DNA from: Holtermannia corniformis
Lineage: Eukaryota > Basidiomycota > Tremellomycetes > Holtermanniales
Length of the DNA stretch: 64,000 nucleotides
Reading direction: 5' to 3'
Assembly (NCBI GenBank): GCA_001599935.1
Contig: BCIJ01000019.1
Location: 24,669-88,668 of the forward strand
Shown here in pieces: positions 45,305 to 56,128 of the stretch. A model generated the notes under the pieces. It was not told the origin of the DNA. It saw only the letters and a program-made list of their open reading frames with translations, and searched no databases. Numbering within the stretch: the stretch's first letter is position 1; each line of letters opens with the position of its first letter. Position numbers and translations under genes: made by a program.

Positions 45305-47520
45305 ATGGCAGACCCAACAAAGCACCAGACGACCGCAGTCTTTCACCATCTCAAGGCCCAAAAGGCTAACAAGGTCAGTACGAGCGCTATCACAACGATG
45401 CTCGCGCACGACTGGGGTGCCGTGGCCGTACGGCTGCTGGGAACCGACATGGCTCGCGGTGAATCCCAACTACTAGGACGTCGCCCACCAGAATCCTCCT
45501 CTACCAGACGCGATATCTAAACGTCGATCTTGACAACTGGCTGGCTATAGCCTGCAACTGTCAATGTCACACAGCTCTGGCGGCTCGTGCGGCCCATCTG
45601 TCCAGCTGCGATCGTGCACACCGCTGTCAGACCGCAGCGTTCGCAACTTGGCTACAGTCGACGTTGCTCAGACATGCACTTGGGTACCGACATGGGACGT
45701 GCTGTTGCTGTGCGCCGACCAGCCGATGCGCTACCATGTCGTTTGTTGTGATCAGCTCAACGAGTCTGGAATGCCACCAGGCAAGCATACGCTTGATGCA
45801 AAGCCTCTTCCCAAGCTTGGGTCGGTCAGTAGGTCCAAGGGCACATCCGTGACCATGCCTGCAAGGAATCACAGTCGACACGCATTGATTCTCAATAGCT
45901 GTTGACTGAATCCTCTTCTGCCCTACTGCAGCTCCGCATGATCAACTCCATTAGCCGTTCCGCTGACACGCCAGATCTGTTTCGACTGCTCGGCCAAAAA
46001 CCCAACATGGTCGTCGGTCACATTCGGCGTCTACCTCTGCCTCGACTGCTCCAGTGTCCACCGTAACCTCGGCGTGCACATTTCTTTCGTTCGGTACGTC
46101 TAGCCGAATAGTTGCCGTCGGATCAAGCTCACATGCCCAGCTCTACCAACCTCGACTCGTGGTCGCTCACTCAGCTGCGGACAATGAAGGTGGGCGGCAA
46201 CGGGACCGCGACCGATTTCTTCAACAAGCACGGCGGATCCAACCTGCTGTCGAACAATGACGCTCGCGCGCGGTACACTTCGCGGACGGCGGGGCTTTAC
46301 AAGGAGGAGCTGGAACGCAAGAAGCGTGAGGACGCTGCGAGGTGGGTGATCGGTCTAATGCAGCCACGCTGACGCTGCAACAGCTACCCTGATGGCATCC
46401 ACATCGACGGTCTCGACTTGGCGGCTCCGGCTGCTGCGAACGGATCCGCCCAAGCTGACGCTGGTGCCGACGACTTTTTCTCTTCGTGGGACAAGGAAGC
46501 GCCCAAGCCTGCTGCCGTCGCCAAACCAGCCACACCTTCCGGTCCACCCTCGATCGGCGCCAACCGGACCACGAGCCAGCCGCGCACCGTCACGTCCTCT
46601 GCCCTCCGCTCGACACCGACCGGCGGTGCCCGTCCATCAGCTGCCTCGCGCCTCTCGTCCTCGTCGACCACAACCTCGTCCAAGCCCATGACGCTCGGCG
46701 GTCCGAAAGCGTCCAAGCTCGGCGCGAAAAAGGCCAACACGACCATCAACTTTGAAGAGGCGCAAAAGCGCGCGCAGGAAGAAGAGGAACGGATCAAGCG
46801 ACTCGGCTATGACCGCAAGCGCGAACAAGACGAGCGCGCGGCCAAAGAGGCAGAACAGAAGCGGATCCGCGAATCGAGTGCTAGTGCGGCTTCGTCAAGG
46901 ACCTCGACCCCGCTCGCGCGCACCAGAGAGGTCGAGAAGCCGGCGCCGGTCAAGATGGGCTTTGGGCAGATTACGGGTCAAGCCAGTGTCCCGCAGCCAA
47001 AGGCGTGAGTCGTCTTCTCTTGACGGATCCGCGCTCACCGCCGCAGTCGGGCGGTCGAGGTCGATGACCGGACGTATGCGCGAGACAAGTTTTCCGGCCA
47101 AAAAGGTGAGCGCTGTCGTCTGCGCCGATACTGACGACCGCAGCCATCTCGTCTGACCAATACTTTGGTCGTGGGACGTACGACCCGGTCGCGAGCACCG
47201 AGGCTCAAGGTCGCCTCGCTCAGTTCAATGGCGCGACCGCCATCTCGTCCAATGCCTACTTTGGCCGACCCGAAGACGAGGACGAGGCAAACGACCGTCA
47301 CGACGACGGACTCTTGGGCGATAACGAGAGCTTGGCCGGGATCGAGCGCGGGATCAGAGACCTCGCCGGTAGGGTCATGGCGAATCCGGATGTGCAGAAT
47401 CTAGGCGACAGTATCCGTCAAGGCGCACTCAAGGTCGGTCGCTGCGTGGCTGGAACCGTACCGAGCTGACGCGCACGATGATAGCTGTCCGACTACCTGT
47501 CTCAGCTGGAGAGTCGATGA
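45305..47520 (+). CDS. GLO3: ArfGAP of the Glo3/ARFGAP2-3 type
   Basis: GTPase-activating protein for Arf1 that acts in COPI coat dynamics on Golgi-to-ER transport. Seven exons (45305-45373, 45975-46093, 46141-46341, 46384-47004, 47047-47105, 47144-47433, 47485-47520) give 464 residues. The ArfGAP zinc finger is split by introns: [14 protein letters not shown] and [16 protein letters not shown] give CX2CX16CX2C with the arginine finger, then [18 protein letters not shown]. The middle is Ser/Thr/Pro-rich with a coiled [19 protein letters not shown] segment. The Glo3 regulatory motif repeats ([10 protein letters not shown] and [10 protein letters not shown]) and a C-terminal amphipathic helix ([11 protein letters not shown]) are diagnostic. 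The first intron is about 600 nt. It lies 103 bp downstream of ARS2. Confidence 0.95.
45374..45974 (+). other. Unusually long first intron of GLO3
   Basis: 601 nt from GTCAGT to CGCCAG, joining KANK directly to the conserved ICFDC. It contains open frames on both strands (for example 45564-45905 plus, 45627-45881 minus), neither with recognisable domains. Possible nested RNA or gene not confirmed. Confidence 0.6.
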
Positions 47521-47640
47521 TCGTCTCACTGTGCTCATGTCCTCTTATGATCGTCCGTCCGTATCTTGTAGTTAGACCTGTTGGGATCCGGATGCAGTGC
47601 TTGCAACCCTCTTTGACACAATCCTATGAAACAATGCATC

Positions 47641-50231
47641 CTACGGCGCCTTGCCGTCCATGACCCACTTGACGTCTGCAAACGCGGCGCGAGGATCCTG
47701 GGCAATGTTGAGGACAAGCATGGCGTTGTTGGTCCGCCTATGGATCTGCTCGAGCGTCGCTTGGGTTGGGATCCCGCGCACCACTTGCACTTGCGTCAGC
47801 GCGACCCCGGGTCGTCTCGAGCAACTTACCTCGGATAGCGTCGACTATGCCATCCGCCACCCACTCTCTGCGTTGCTTGCTCGCGACCGAAAGCTCGGCT
47901 TGCGTGCCGTCGAGCGCCTCGATACTCTGTTTCCCAAACAGCGCAAAGACCTCTGCCAGCGGCTCGCGCATGGCCGCATGCTTGCCCCATCGCCTGCGAA
48001 GTGTAGCACCGACGATGAGGGCCTCGTCCAACGGCCCTGCGGTCGCGTCACTGGCCGCGGTAGGTGAGACTGGCTCGTTCGAGTCTCTGCGCTTGCGCTT
48101 GCCTCTCGAAGAAGACGACGAGACGGAGCCCGGGTTTGGCGACGTCAACAGCCCGTCAACCTCCATGTCCTCGTCATCGACCTTTGGCGGATGCGCTGCC
48201 CGTTCGGCGGTGCGTAGGAGCTTGATGAACGCGAGCGCTTGGATCCAAAAGCCCCACTTGCCATCGTCGATCTCTGCTTCCAACACGTTTGGATAGCTCG
48301 CATGCAAGAGCTTGGCAGCCTCTTCGATCTCGTCAATCACGATCAAGTCGTGCAGATGTCGCAGCACAAAGTTGAGTGACTCGGAGGTATCGAGCGTGTC
48401 GTTTGCGATCCCTAAGCTCGCGGCGGCTGAGCTGGGGCCAGTAGCAACCGCTGCTCGGCGCTGACGCTCTGCGTTGAACTTTTGCGAAACGCCAGCAAAA
48501 CCATTGTGCTTGAGGTAATTGGAGATGACAGGTACCAGGAGCTCGGCCGGTTGGAGCTCCTTGCCTTTGCCTTTACCCTTTGGAGTCGGTACGACCGATC
48601 TCGACATGGGATGCGCAATCGCCTCTTTGAACATGTCATCTCGGAAGCGCTGGCAATACGCGTCAATGTCGAATTGGAATGGGCCGATAAAGTTTGCTCG
48701 CAGGACCTCACTATGTGACGTTAGCGGGTTGCGGGTGTGGCCGTAAACTCACCGAGGGGATCGTAAGCCTACAGATGGGTAAAGCCCGGCTTTCCCGGCG
48801 ACGTCTAGCTTGCTGAAGGCATGTCCTACGTGACACTGTTAGCAGCGTATAGCATGACCATCGACGTACCGATCAGCTCGCCGTTCTTGGTGAAGAACGC
48901 ACGGCCAGTGACAAAGTTGATACCTGCGCCGACCACGTCGCCAGCTAAATGACAGTCAGTCTGCGCCTGTGTTCAACCTAGTGTGCTTACTAGTATACTG
49001 CGGACCAAACCGCTTGCCCTCGCCGACCTCCTCAAAGCTCCGTCCATCATCCCCGTGCCAGCCCCAGCTACCCGGCTCCCAGCCAACCAGCCTGTTCAGA
49101 TGGACTCCATACTGGCTGAACCCAATACTGAGGAACCCAAGATCGCCTGAATCGACGACGCTGACTTCATAGTAGTAGATGCCGACCTGGACCGGGATAT
49201 GTGTTGTTGTCCGCACGGCCGACGCGTCATTGTCATCGCCTATGCCACTGCTGGTGAATGACACGGTCAACCCGGTCGAGCTGAGAGTGAGATTCGAGTG
49301 CTTGTCGTTCTGGTTGAACTTGTTGGGAAGGTGACGGATGGTGTGCGGGCGCGGGTGGGATTGGAGGTAGGATGGGAGGTGGGCGACGACAGACGATGGC
49401 TCGGCAAGAGTACTAGCTAGGAAGGCCAGTCCCGGCCGCAGTGCATCATCGGTGCTGCGTAGATTCGGTGAGGACACGGAACCCGCCAGTCGTCGGCTTC
49501 GCAAGGAGCTGATGATCAAAGGTCGGTGCCGTTCGTACGTGTCCGAGTTTGTTGGCGGTGTGCCGGTGCCCGAGACTGACCGTGCGCTGCCTCGTACAGG
49601 AGGCTGAGCAACTGGTTCGAGCATGAGCCTGCGCAAGGCAGTATTCGCACGGCGCTGATCTTCGTCGGCCAGCCACGATTGCTGACTGCGGTCGTTGAGA
49701 TCATTCAAGTGATCCAACCTGTCGAGATCATCTTCGAGGCTAGGAAAGTCTCGTAAGAAGAGGCGCTCGGATCCGGAGCGTGAACGATACAAGCCGCCCA
49801 GTTGGCGCATCTGGAACTGGTATGGCCGACCTGAGGGAGCAGTCGATGAGCCTACGCCGACATCGAGCAGGTTGCGTGGCAGAGCTTGGCTCGGTCGTCG
49901 GTTGTCGACGCGACCTGAGGCTGATTAGACGAGTTGATCAAAGCTGTAGAATCTACTGACCGGCAGACTCCATCAACCGACTGCTGCCCGCCGTCGAGGA
50001 TTCGGCCAAGATGCGCGCCCAAGGGTCGATCGTACGCGGTGGGCTGAGACCTGCGCCAAACGCGTTCTCTGGCGGTGAGACTGGTAACGGCGCGGTAGAC
50101 GTCACAATGGGCCTGCGCGGCGGTACGGCCGAGGGTGGAGGGGGAATACCCCATTGAAAGGTGGTCGCTGAGGTGACGGGCCGTGCGCTGACGGCACCTG
50201 TGCGCGGCGAAGTGGGAGAAGAGGATGACAT
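47641..50231 (-). CDS. VID30: Vid30/Gid1 (RanBPM family), scaffold of the GID/CTLH ubiquitin ligase
   Basis: Vid30/Gid1 is the central scaffold that presents substrates to the GID/CTLH E3 ligase, for example gluconeogenic enzymes in yeast. Six exons: 50231-49961, 49920-48991, 48944-48870, 48825-48753, 48710-47830 and 47789-47641, giving 792 residues. The first 260 residues are Ser/Pro-rich and probably disordered. The SPRY domain covers about residues 270-460 (GIYYYEVSVVDSG, FLSIGFSQYGVHL, GWEPGSWGWHGDDGR, GDVVGAGINF, RAFFTKNG). LisH follows (LVPVISNYLKHNGF), then CTLH (SLNFVLRHLHDLIVIDEIEEA) and CRA (KWGFWIQALAFIKLL, with a final VLNIAQDPRAAFADVKW). A nuclear-type basic stretch (GKRKRRD) lies within the CRA region. 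It is convergent with GLO3, stops 120 bp apart. Confidence 0.95.
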
Positions 50232-50742
50232 GAGCAGCGCAAAGACAAAGTGTATGGCGAGTGCCAGTGGCTAGCCTAAGGTGAGGCGTCGTCAGTTCCA
50301 TCCCTTGTGCTCCCATACCGCTCAACGGCATACCTGTGGCGATTGGCTGCAGCTCGAGCTGGGGTGGGGGTTGAGTGGCGGCCGCCGCAATCTGACGCAA
50401 ACTGATAGCTTGAGATGGACAGATGGTACCAGACGCAGCACCGAGATACTCGTTCTCGACTGTCTGGATGCTGTGCTCGTCGTCGCCTGTCTAGACACCA
50501 AACGAGATAGACGGGGGCCGGGGGACACGAGATGGGAGCAGTCACGTGATCAGCTCGAGACCGCGCCCAGAGTGGCGTGGCACTCGGTACTGTCCTCGGC
50601 AGGCTCAGGGGATTCCTGCCATGCCGTGCGATACTTGGTCTTGGTAATCATTGGTCGTTACCTTTCTTTGGCTTCCTGAATAGGCCAAGCGAGAGCCGCG
50701 CCGGTCGGAGCTCGAAGCCGACCCCATTCAAAGCATTGAAAA
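50232..50742. other. Intergenic, about 510 bp
   Basis: Divergent region between VID30 and the small uncertain plus-strand gene. No TATA element, repeat or RNA gene seen. Confidence 0.45.
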
Positions 50743-51113
50743 TGTCTAGTGGCACAAGCGTCACTCGCCTTGCCTCGGCCTACGCTTCGAGCGTCAGTGA
50801 ACTTCTACGCAACTCGCAAGCGTGGGCTGGACATCAGAGCCATGTTCAACAAGTTGCGGCTTATAGCGGACCGAGCGCATGGACATCAGATTACGATCCG
50901 ACTCTACAGGTCCGCTCGGCACTGATCAAGTCGCTCGCCGCCAGATGCTGCTGGTATGGACAGGCAGATACTCGAGGCGGACGAGAACTACTCCGACACG
51001 GCAAATGCCTCTGATGCACAACATGAAGCTACAGCGACCAGGTCTTACAACACCGCCTTGGCCAAGCTGCTTTGCGCGCTAAACAGCACTTGGGCGGCAA
51101 GTGGAACGCATGA
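50743..51113 (+). CDS. Small hypothetical protein (uncertain structure)
   Basis: An ATG at 50743 opens 56 codons (MSSGTSVTRLASAYASS ... AWTSDYDPTLQ) up to a CAG|GTCCGC donor. Splicing that donor to an acceptor just before 50970 keeps phase and continues as ILEADENYSDTANAS ... ATRSYNTALAKLL, which has coding-like composition, but its end is unclear and may run past 51113, into the 3' end of the antisense ABC gene. An alternative chain with a donor at about 50951 ends at 51113. No family recognised. It might instead be a longer leader RNA or noise. Confidence 0.3.
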
Positions 51114-51186
51114 TGATCGCGCACAGGGTTCCACACAGGACCGGTCGTGCCCGTGCATGCGATGCATTGATGTTGAGTTGTGTCTA

Positions 51187-54126
51187 CTATTGCTCCGAAA
51201 CGACTTGTTCCTTTGCCTCGCCCGATGCCTGCTTTTGTCCCGTTTGTGATTTCTCCAGAAGCAGCTGGGCCGCCATGAGTGTGCGGAACCGACTGCCTTC
51301 GCTCCGCGCCTGGGAGGGTCAGATCAACTCGTATGGGACGGCCTAGACGCACCAGCTCATCATATGGACCCGACTCGGTGATCCGACCGCCTTCTAAGAC
51401 GATCACACGCTCCGCCCGAGCAATCGAGCTCAGACGGTGAGCAACTAGAATGACGGTGATGTTCTGATGGCGGATGATTGAATCGATTGCAGAGTTGACC
51501 TGTCGTAGCTCGTTCAGCAACATTCAGACAAAGGAAGACTGGCACGGACAGCATTTTCAGAGGCCGAGTCCAGTGCCGATGTGGCTGGGCATCCGTGTCA
51601 GCTGCTTAGTTTGCCACTAGCAAGTCGCCGAACACACCCTCGTCAAGCAACAGAATCGAGGGATTCCGCACAAGTGCTCGAGCAATCGAGACTCGTTGAC
51701 GTTGCCCACCCGAAAGAGACGCCTTGCCAACTGAGTCCCTCATCAGTTTGCAGACCAGACCCGTATCCGAGACTCACTTTGCGTGTCAAAGCCCTGCGGC
51801 AGATCCCAGACAAACCCACAGTTGGCCATCTCAGCCGCCTGCTCGACTTGTTCCCGCGTCGCGTTCGGCAACCCGTACGCAATGTTGTCGTGGACGGTCC
51901 CAGAAAACAGGATTGGGTCTTGGAACACGACCCCGATCCGGTCGCGCCACGATTCCGGCGTGAATTCACGAATGTCTGATCTGAATCAGCGCGGATACTG
52001 TGTCGTGATTCCGACCCTTACCGGTGCCGTCAAAGGTGACACGGCCCTCGTTGGGGTCGTAGAAGCGCGACATGAGTTGCTGCACCGAACTCTTGCCACT
52101 GCCGCTCGGGCCGACGAGTGCGACGCTTGTCCCCCGTTCCACTTCGAACGTCACACCGTTCAGCACACCGACCTCTTTGCGACTGGGATAGGTGAACGAC
52201 ACATTTTCGAAACGGATCGAGCCGTTGCGAGTTGGGCTCAAAGTCTGCCCGACGCCAAGTGGGATATGCGACTTGCGGTCAAGCAAATGGAACACGCGCG
52301 TGCCCGCGCCAACACCTGAACCCACCGTCAGACCTATCGTCAAGGCAGCCGGGGCGTACCCTTCATCAAGCCCGTCCAGAACCCTGTCAATCCTGACACG
52401 GAGCCGCCAACATATCCCGTGTAGATCAGCAAACTCGTGAGATCACCGACGGTGATTTCTCCGCGCGAAACGAGATGTCCGCCTGCGCAGACGTCAGCCC
52501 GAAGCAACTCGGACGCACCCGGACTCACCGTAGCCGAGCAAGCACAGCATTGTGAGGTTGCCGGTCAGACCGCTACCGCCAAAGAAGATGCCGGATGCGA
52601 AAGCCTCCTTCCGCGCAAGCTGGAAGACTCGATCGACCTTTTGCGAGAACAGCTTGCCTTCGATCGGCTGCGAGTTGTACGCGGCAACCGTCTTGAAGGC
52701 GTTGAGCTTCTCTTCGGCTGTCTGCGGATCGTCGTCAGTGGGATCGCGCAGTAGGATCACACATACCTTTGACATCTCACCCAGTGCCTCCTGCGTTTGA
52801 CCACTGAGCTTTCGCAGATACCGGCCATAAAACACCTGGCGATGTCATGATCACGATCATTGATCATCTCCATGCACTTACGGCACCGAGCGATACAGGC
52901 GGGACTACCGCGAGCATCACGAAGGTGAGCTTGGCCGAGATCCAAAACATGGCGGCAACTGAATCCGTTCTGTCAGTGCATAACCTTTTGGTTGAGTGAA
53001 ACGCACCGCCAACAGTTGCAGAGATGATTGCACTTGAGCCCGTCAGAAGTCTTCGAAGGGAGACGACATGCGCGACTCACCGTAGACCATCACTCAAGTT
53101 GCTCGTGACGCTGTCGCCCACTATCCCCGTATCGATGCCGAGGCGCGATACGATATCACCAGCGCCCCGATCAGCAAACTCGGGCTCCTGACGAAGCGTT
53201 GACAAGTATGCCTGATTCCTACCATTCCATCAGCAATAGACAAAGAAGTGGGGAGGGGCGTACCGGACGCGGGCGATAATTTTCTGTCCACTCAGTCTCA
53301 TGAGGATAGCTCGACCGGCATTAGCGCCGGCTCCCAGTACGAATGTAACGGCAAGGAAGGCAGCGGCGACGGGGAAGGAGAGGCCGAAGAAGGTAGACTG
53401 GAAACGTGCGTGAGCGACTTGGTCCCACCCGTCTTCCACCTTCACTGACCGCATCTGGAGTACTGAAGAAGTCGATCAATTTGCCAATGGTGAGGGGTAC
53501 CAGCATTGATACCGAACTCGATACGAGCAGCTGAATGCCTCAAGTCAGCGACGTCCAAAGTTGCTGAGACTGCTGTGTACTCACCAGCCCGACAGCAATG
53601 CTCAGCTGTCGCTGCTCTGGTTTTGCAAGCTCGACTAGCTTCCGAATAGAGCTACTGGTCCCCGTCTCCTCGCCCTCGTCCAGCTTCTTCTTGCCCACGC
53701 CATCGGGCTCGAGCGAGAGGTTTGGTAAGATGCGTGCAAGAAAGCCAGGCTTCTTCTCCTGCTTGGCCGCTGGCGGTGCCGCCGAAGAGTTATAGCGAAG
53801 TCCGACGTGTCCGACAAAGCCATTTGGCATTCGTATCCGCACATCGTCACGTCGTCGGAGAAATGGAGAGGGAGAGTGGTGTAGGTTGAGCGATCGAGTC
53901 GAATTGACGGATGGGAAAGATGGGCACGAGTCTGCAGATGCCAAGCTTCGACTTTGGCCTTGCGAAGAACACTGCTCAGCTCCCTCGATATAATAACGAT
54001 CGACATACAATACAGCCCGAGGCCATTCGCCGGCCGAGGGCGTGATCGCGTCAAGCTCGTGTTCACCTGGAGCTCCCGGAACCAACCTGCGGCACGCAGA
54101 CCCGGCAAGATGGGCCTCGACGCCAT
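51187..54126 (-). CDS. MDL1: Mitochondrial half-size ABC transporter, Mdl1/ABCB10-like
   Basis: Inner-membrane ABC exporter; yeast Mdl1 exports peptides released by matrix proteolysis. Sixteen exons: 54126-54067, 53971-53585, 53530-53450, 53397-53264, 53218-53081, 53032-53007, 52958-52882, 52835-52767, 52721-52529, 52482-52360, 52315-52022, 51975-51778, 51730-51638, 51584-51550, 51499-51353 and 51309-51187, giving 725 residues. Arg/Ser-rich presequence with RYNSSAAPP, membrane domain ([57 protein letters not shown]), then [17 protein letters not shown], Walker [12 protein letters not shown]-loop [10 protein letters not shown], signature LSGGQRQR, Walker B ILLLDEATSALD, H-loop ILVAHRLSS. All key residues are intact. 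The first intron (53972-54066) is longer than usual and least certain. Confidence 0.93.
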
Positions 54127-54363
54127 TTCAGGCCGTCCCTATGACTTTCGATGCCTGTACACTGCCTGTATCCCTGCGTTGTTGTTGGATTGCCGGAGCA
54201 GTGGACTCGGTCATGTCATCGACGTCGGCGCAGTCATGACGTGTACGGATCAACCATATCAATCTACGGCCGTGCGCTTGGAACCGATACCAACGCGTAC
54301 TACCAGGTGGTTCACAATGAGGGTGATCTTGAATCATCTTCATCACGATGGGAAAGTCTATAA

Positions 54364-54603
54364 TCAGGCCCTTTCAGCCTCCTCCGAGTCCGACGCGGTG
54401 ATTAGCTCCTGGTGGCCGAATTTGTTCGTCATCTCTTGCTCGCTTAGATACCCGCGCTCCATGTATCTCTCACCATCTGAATCGTAGAGCGTGACTGCAC
54501 CCCTATCTGCAGAGCGTGACATGTGATGCCATGCTTTCGTAAGGGTTTCCCCAAGCAGGAAAGTGAACGTGCCATTTGCTGCGCGGGATTCCTCGGGAGT
54601 CAT
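54364..54603 (-). CDS. Small orphan protein, tandem family B member 1
   Basis: 79 residues from an ATG at 54603, no intron, no known domain, signal peptide or membrane segment. It aligns along its length with the frame at 55452-55697: ESR near the start, TFTFLLGETLTKAWHHMSR, GAVTLYDSDGE, then RGYLSEQEMTN and an acidic end. The invariant core is T-x-AWHH-x-SR followed by G-x-VTLY-x-D-x-G. The open frame continues upstream without stop to about 55362, so the true N-terminus could be longer. Function unknown. Confidence 0.6.
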   Translation of the reverse strand: MTPEESRAANGTFTFLLGETLTKAWHHMSRSADRGAVTLYDSDGERYMERGYLSEQEMTNKFGHQELITASDSEEAERA

Positions 54604-55451
54604 GCTCGTACTGTAAGTGGCGACGGATACGCTGGCGTCGCTCAGACAGTGCTTTATGTTGATTCTCACGAATGGCGCCTTCCTGCAGGTACCTGGTATC
54701 AAGCTCCGCCGACAGATTATTGCGATCCAGTACAAGGGAATCTCACAGCTGCTTCTCATTGAGATCAGCATGACAAGAAGGCGCGCGGTGTGTGGCGGGT
54801 CGTTTGCTTCCTGACGGTCAATGGAAATCGCGATGCGATCGATCTGGATTCGCCCACCGTCGTCTGAGCGCGTACTGTGAACCTCTCCCACAGCTGACGC
54901 TTTGGAGTGTATCCAACTCGCACATCTCATTACAATTGAAGGAGCATGGCAAGCGAAACATCTTTGTGCCAAGATACGTCTTAGTCCGGACCTACCGACG
55001 ATAACTGATCGTTCGTTGCGTACATATCCGTCTCTCAGACCGAAGCAGAGCTTGCCAGTTGAATCATTGAAGAGGGTCCATAGACCCTGCTTCCTTTCAC
55101 TACCCCGGGCTATCAAATCCCGCCGCTTACATGTACAGGAGGCGAGGACAGTGGGTGAAGCAATGAGGGAGCCACTGTGCACAAGAGCGATGTGTGCGAG
55201 CTCTATGGTCTTCTGGGGAGGAGTAGTCGAACGCACCTGTGCTAGCGTCTTGTCCAAGAGTCCGTCTGCCCGGAAACATGCTGCTATGAGTTGATGAGCA
55301 AGATATGGTCGTGTGCGGTCCGATTTCCAGTTCAGTCGCGGGGACCCAAACCTGGTTGGCAAGCTAGAAATGCGCTGAAGATACTTGTATCAAAAAGGAC
55401 AAACGAAGTGCTCGACAAGAGAAGTTGACATTACTCTGTTGCGTGCTGTGT
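54604..55451. other. Spacer between family B members, with long in-frame open reading stretch
   Basis: The minus-strand frame that contains family B member 1 stays open for another 253 codons to about 55362. Around 55010-55090 it encodes GLWTLFNDSTGKLCF ... DGYV, resembling the VTLY-D-G-LCF-G(H/Y)L core of the flanking members, so a diverged third copy may lie here. No splice chain was established. Confidence 0.4.
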
Positions 55452-55697
55452 TTAAGACAAATCATCCTCGCCCTCCGACGCTTGCGGAGGCGATGACTTG
55501 GAAAGGCTCTTGGTCATCTGATCCGAGTCGAGGTGGCCAGACTGAAAGCACAGCACGCCGTTGTCGAGGTACAAGGTCACTGGACCCAAACCCCTTCGTG
55601 AGACGTGATGCCAGGCGGTCGTTTCGCAACCCCTCAATGTAAATGTCAACGAGTTTTCTTTGCGAGACTCTGCCGGCGTCTTGCTTTCGGTAGTCAT
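55452..55697 (-). CDS. Small orphan protein, tandem family B member 2
   Basis: 81 residues from an ATG at 55697, single exon. Matches member 1: PAESR, LTFTLRGCETTAWHHVSR, GPVTLYLDNG, SGHLDSDQMTK, and an acidic, Ser-rich end (EGEDDLS). No recognised domain. Same strand as member 1, about 850 bp away. Shared core, similar length and similar composition argue for a real duplicated gene rather than chance open frames. Confidence 0.62.
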   Translation of the reverse strand: MTTESKTPAESRKENSLTFTLRGCETTAWHHVSRRGLGPVTLYLDNGVLCFQSGHLDSDQMTKSLSKSSPPQASEGEDDLS

Positions 55698-56128
55698 TTT
55701 GGCTGTGATAGGTGACACTGGAAGCGTGCGGTACTTGCGCTCTCTACTTATGCCATTGGCAACATCATTATCCGTTCAAGGCTACTCAGAAAGGTGAGCA
55801 ACATTCGACATTGCCACCACAAAGATAAAGGTAGCCGCTGGGTCATCAGCGGCGTGAACGCCATAAATCCACAAAAGAGGGACGTTTGGCGGCCGCGCAG
55901 CAGCTCCCGCCTCGAACGATTCTGAACCAAAGGAGCACGCGTGCACGCCGAACCGGACCATGCTTGGTACTGTGCGCACCTGCTCAAACCCCATTCACCA
56001 TGCTCGGGGTTGCAACCCTTCAAAGCAGTGATGACGGGTATCTCTGGGCCGCAGCCGGCTCCGGTATACTTCACGCCGTGAAAGGAACCATACACGGACC
56101 AAGCAGCATTGACGTACGACAAGATGCA
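55698..56128. other. Intergenic, about 430 bp
   Basis: Between family B member 2 and the DBR1 stop. Overlapping open frames on both strands (for example minus 55748-56122, which lacks an ATG at its start) show no family resemblance. Confidence 0.45.

Noticed and set aside
55748..56122. Minus-strand open frame of 124 codons downstream of DBR1
   Set aside because: It opens at a TTG, not an ATG, and overlaps plus-strand frames. DBR1 already ends at 56129 with its conserved terminus.
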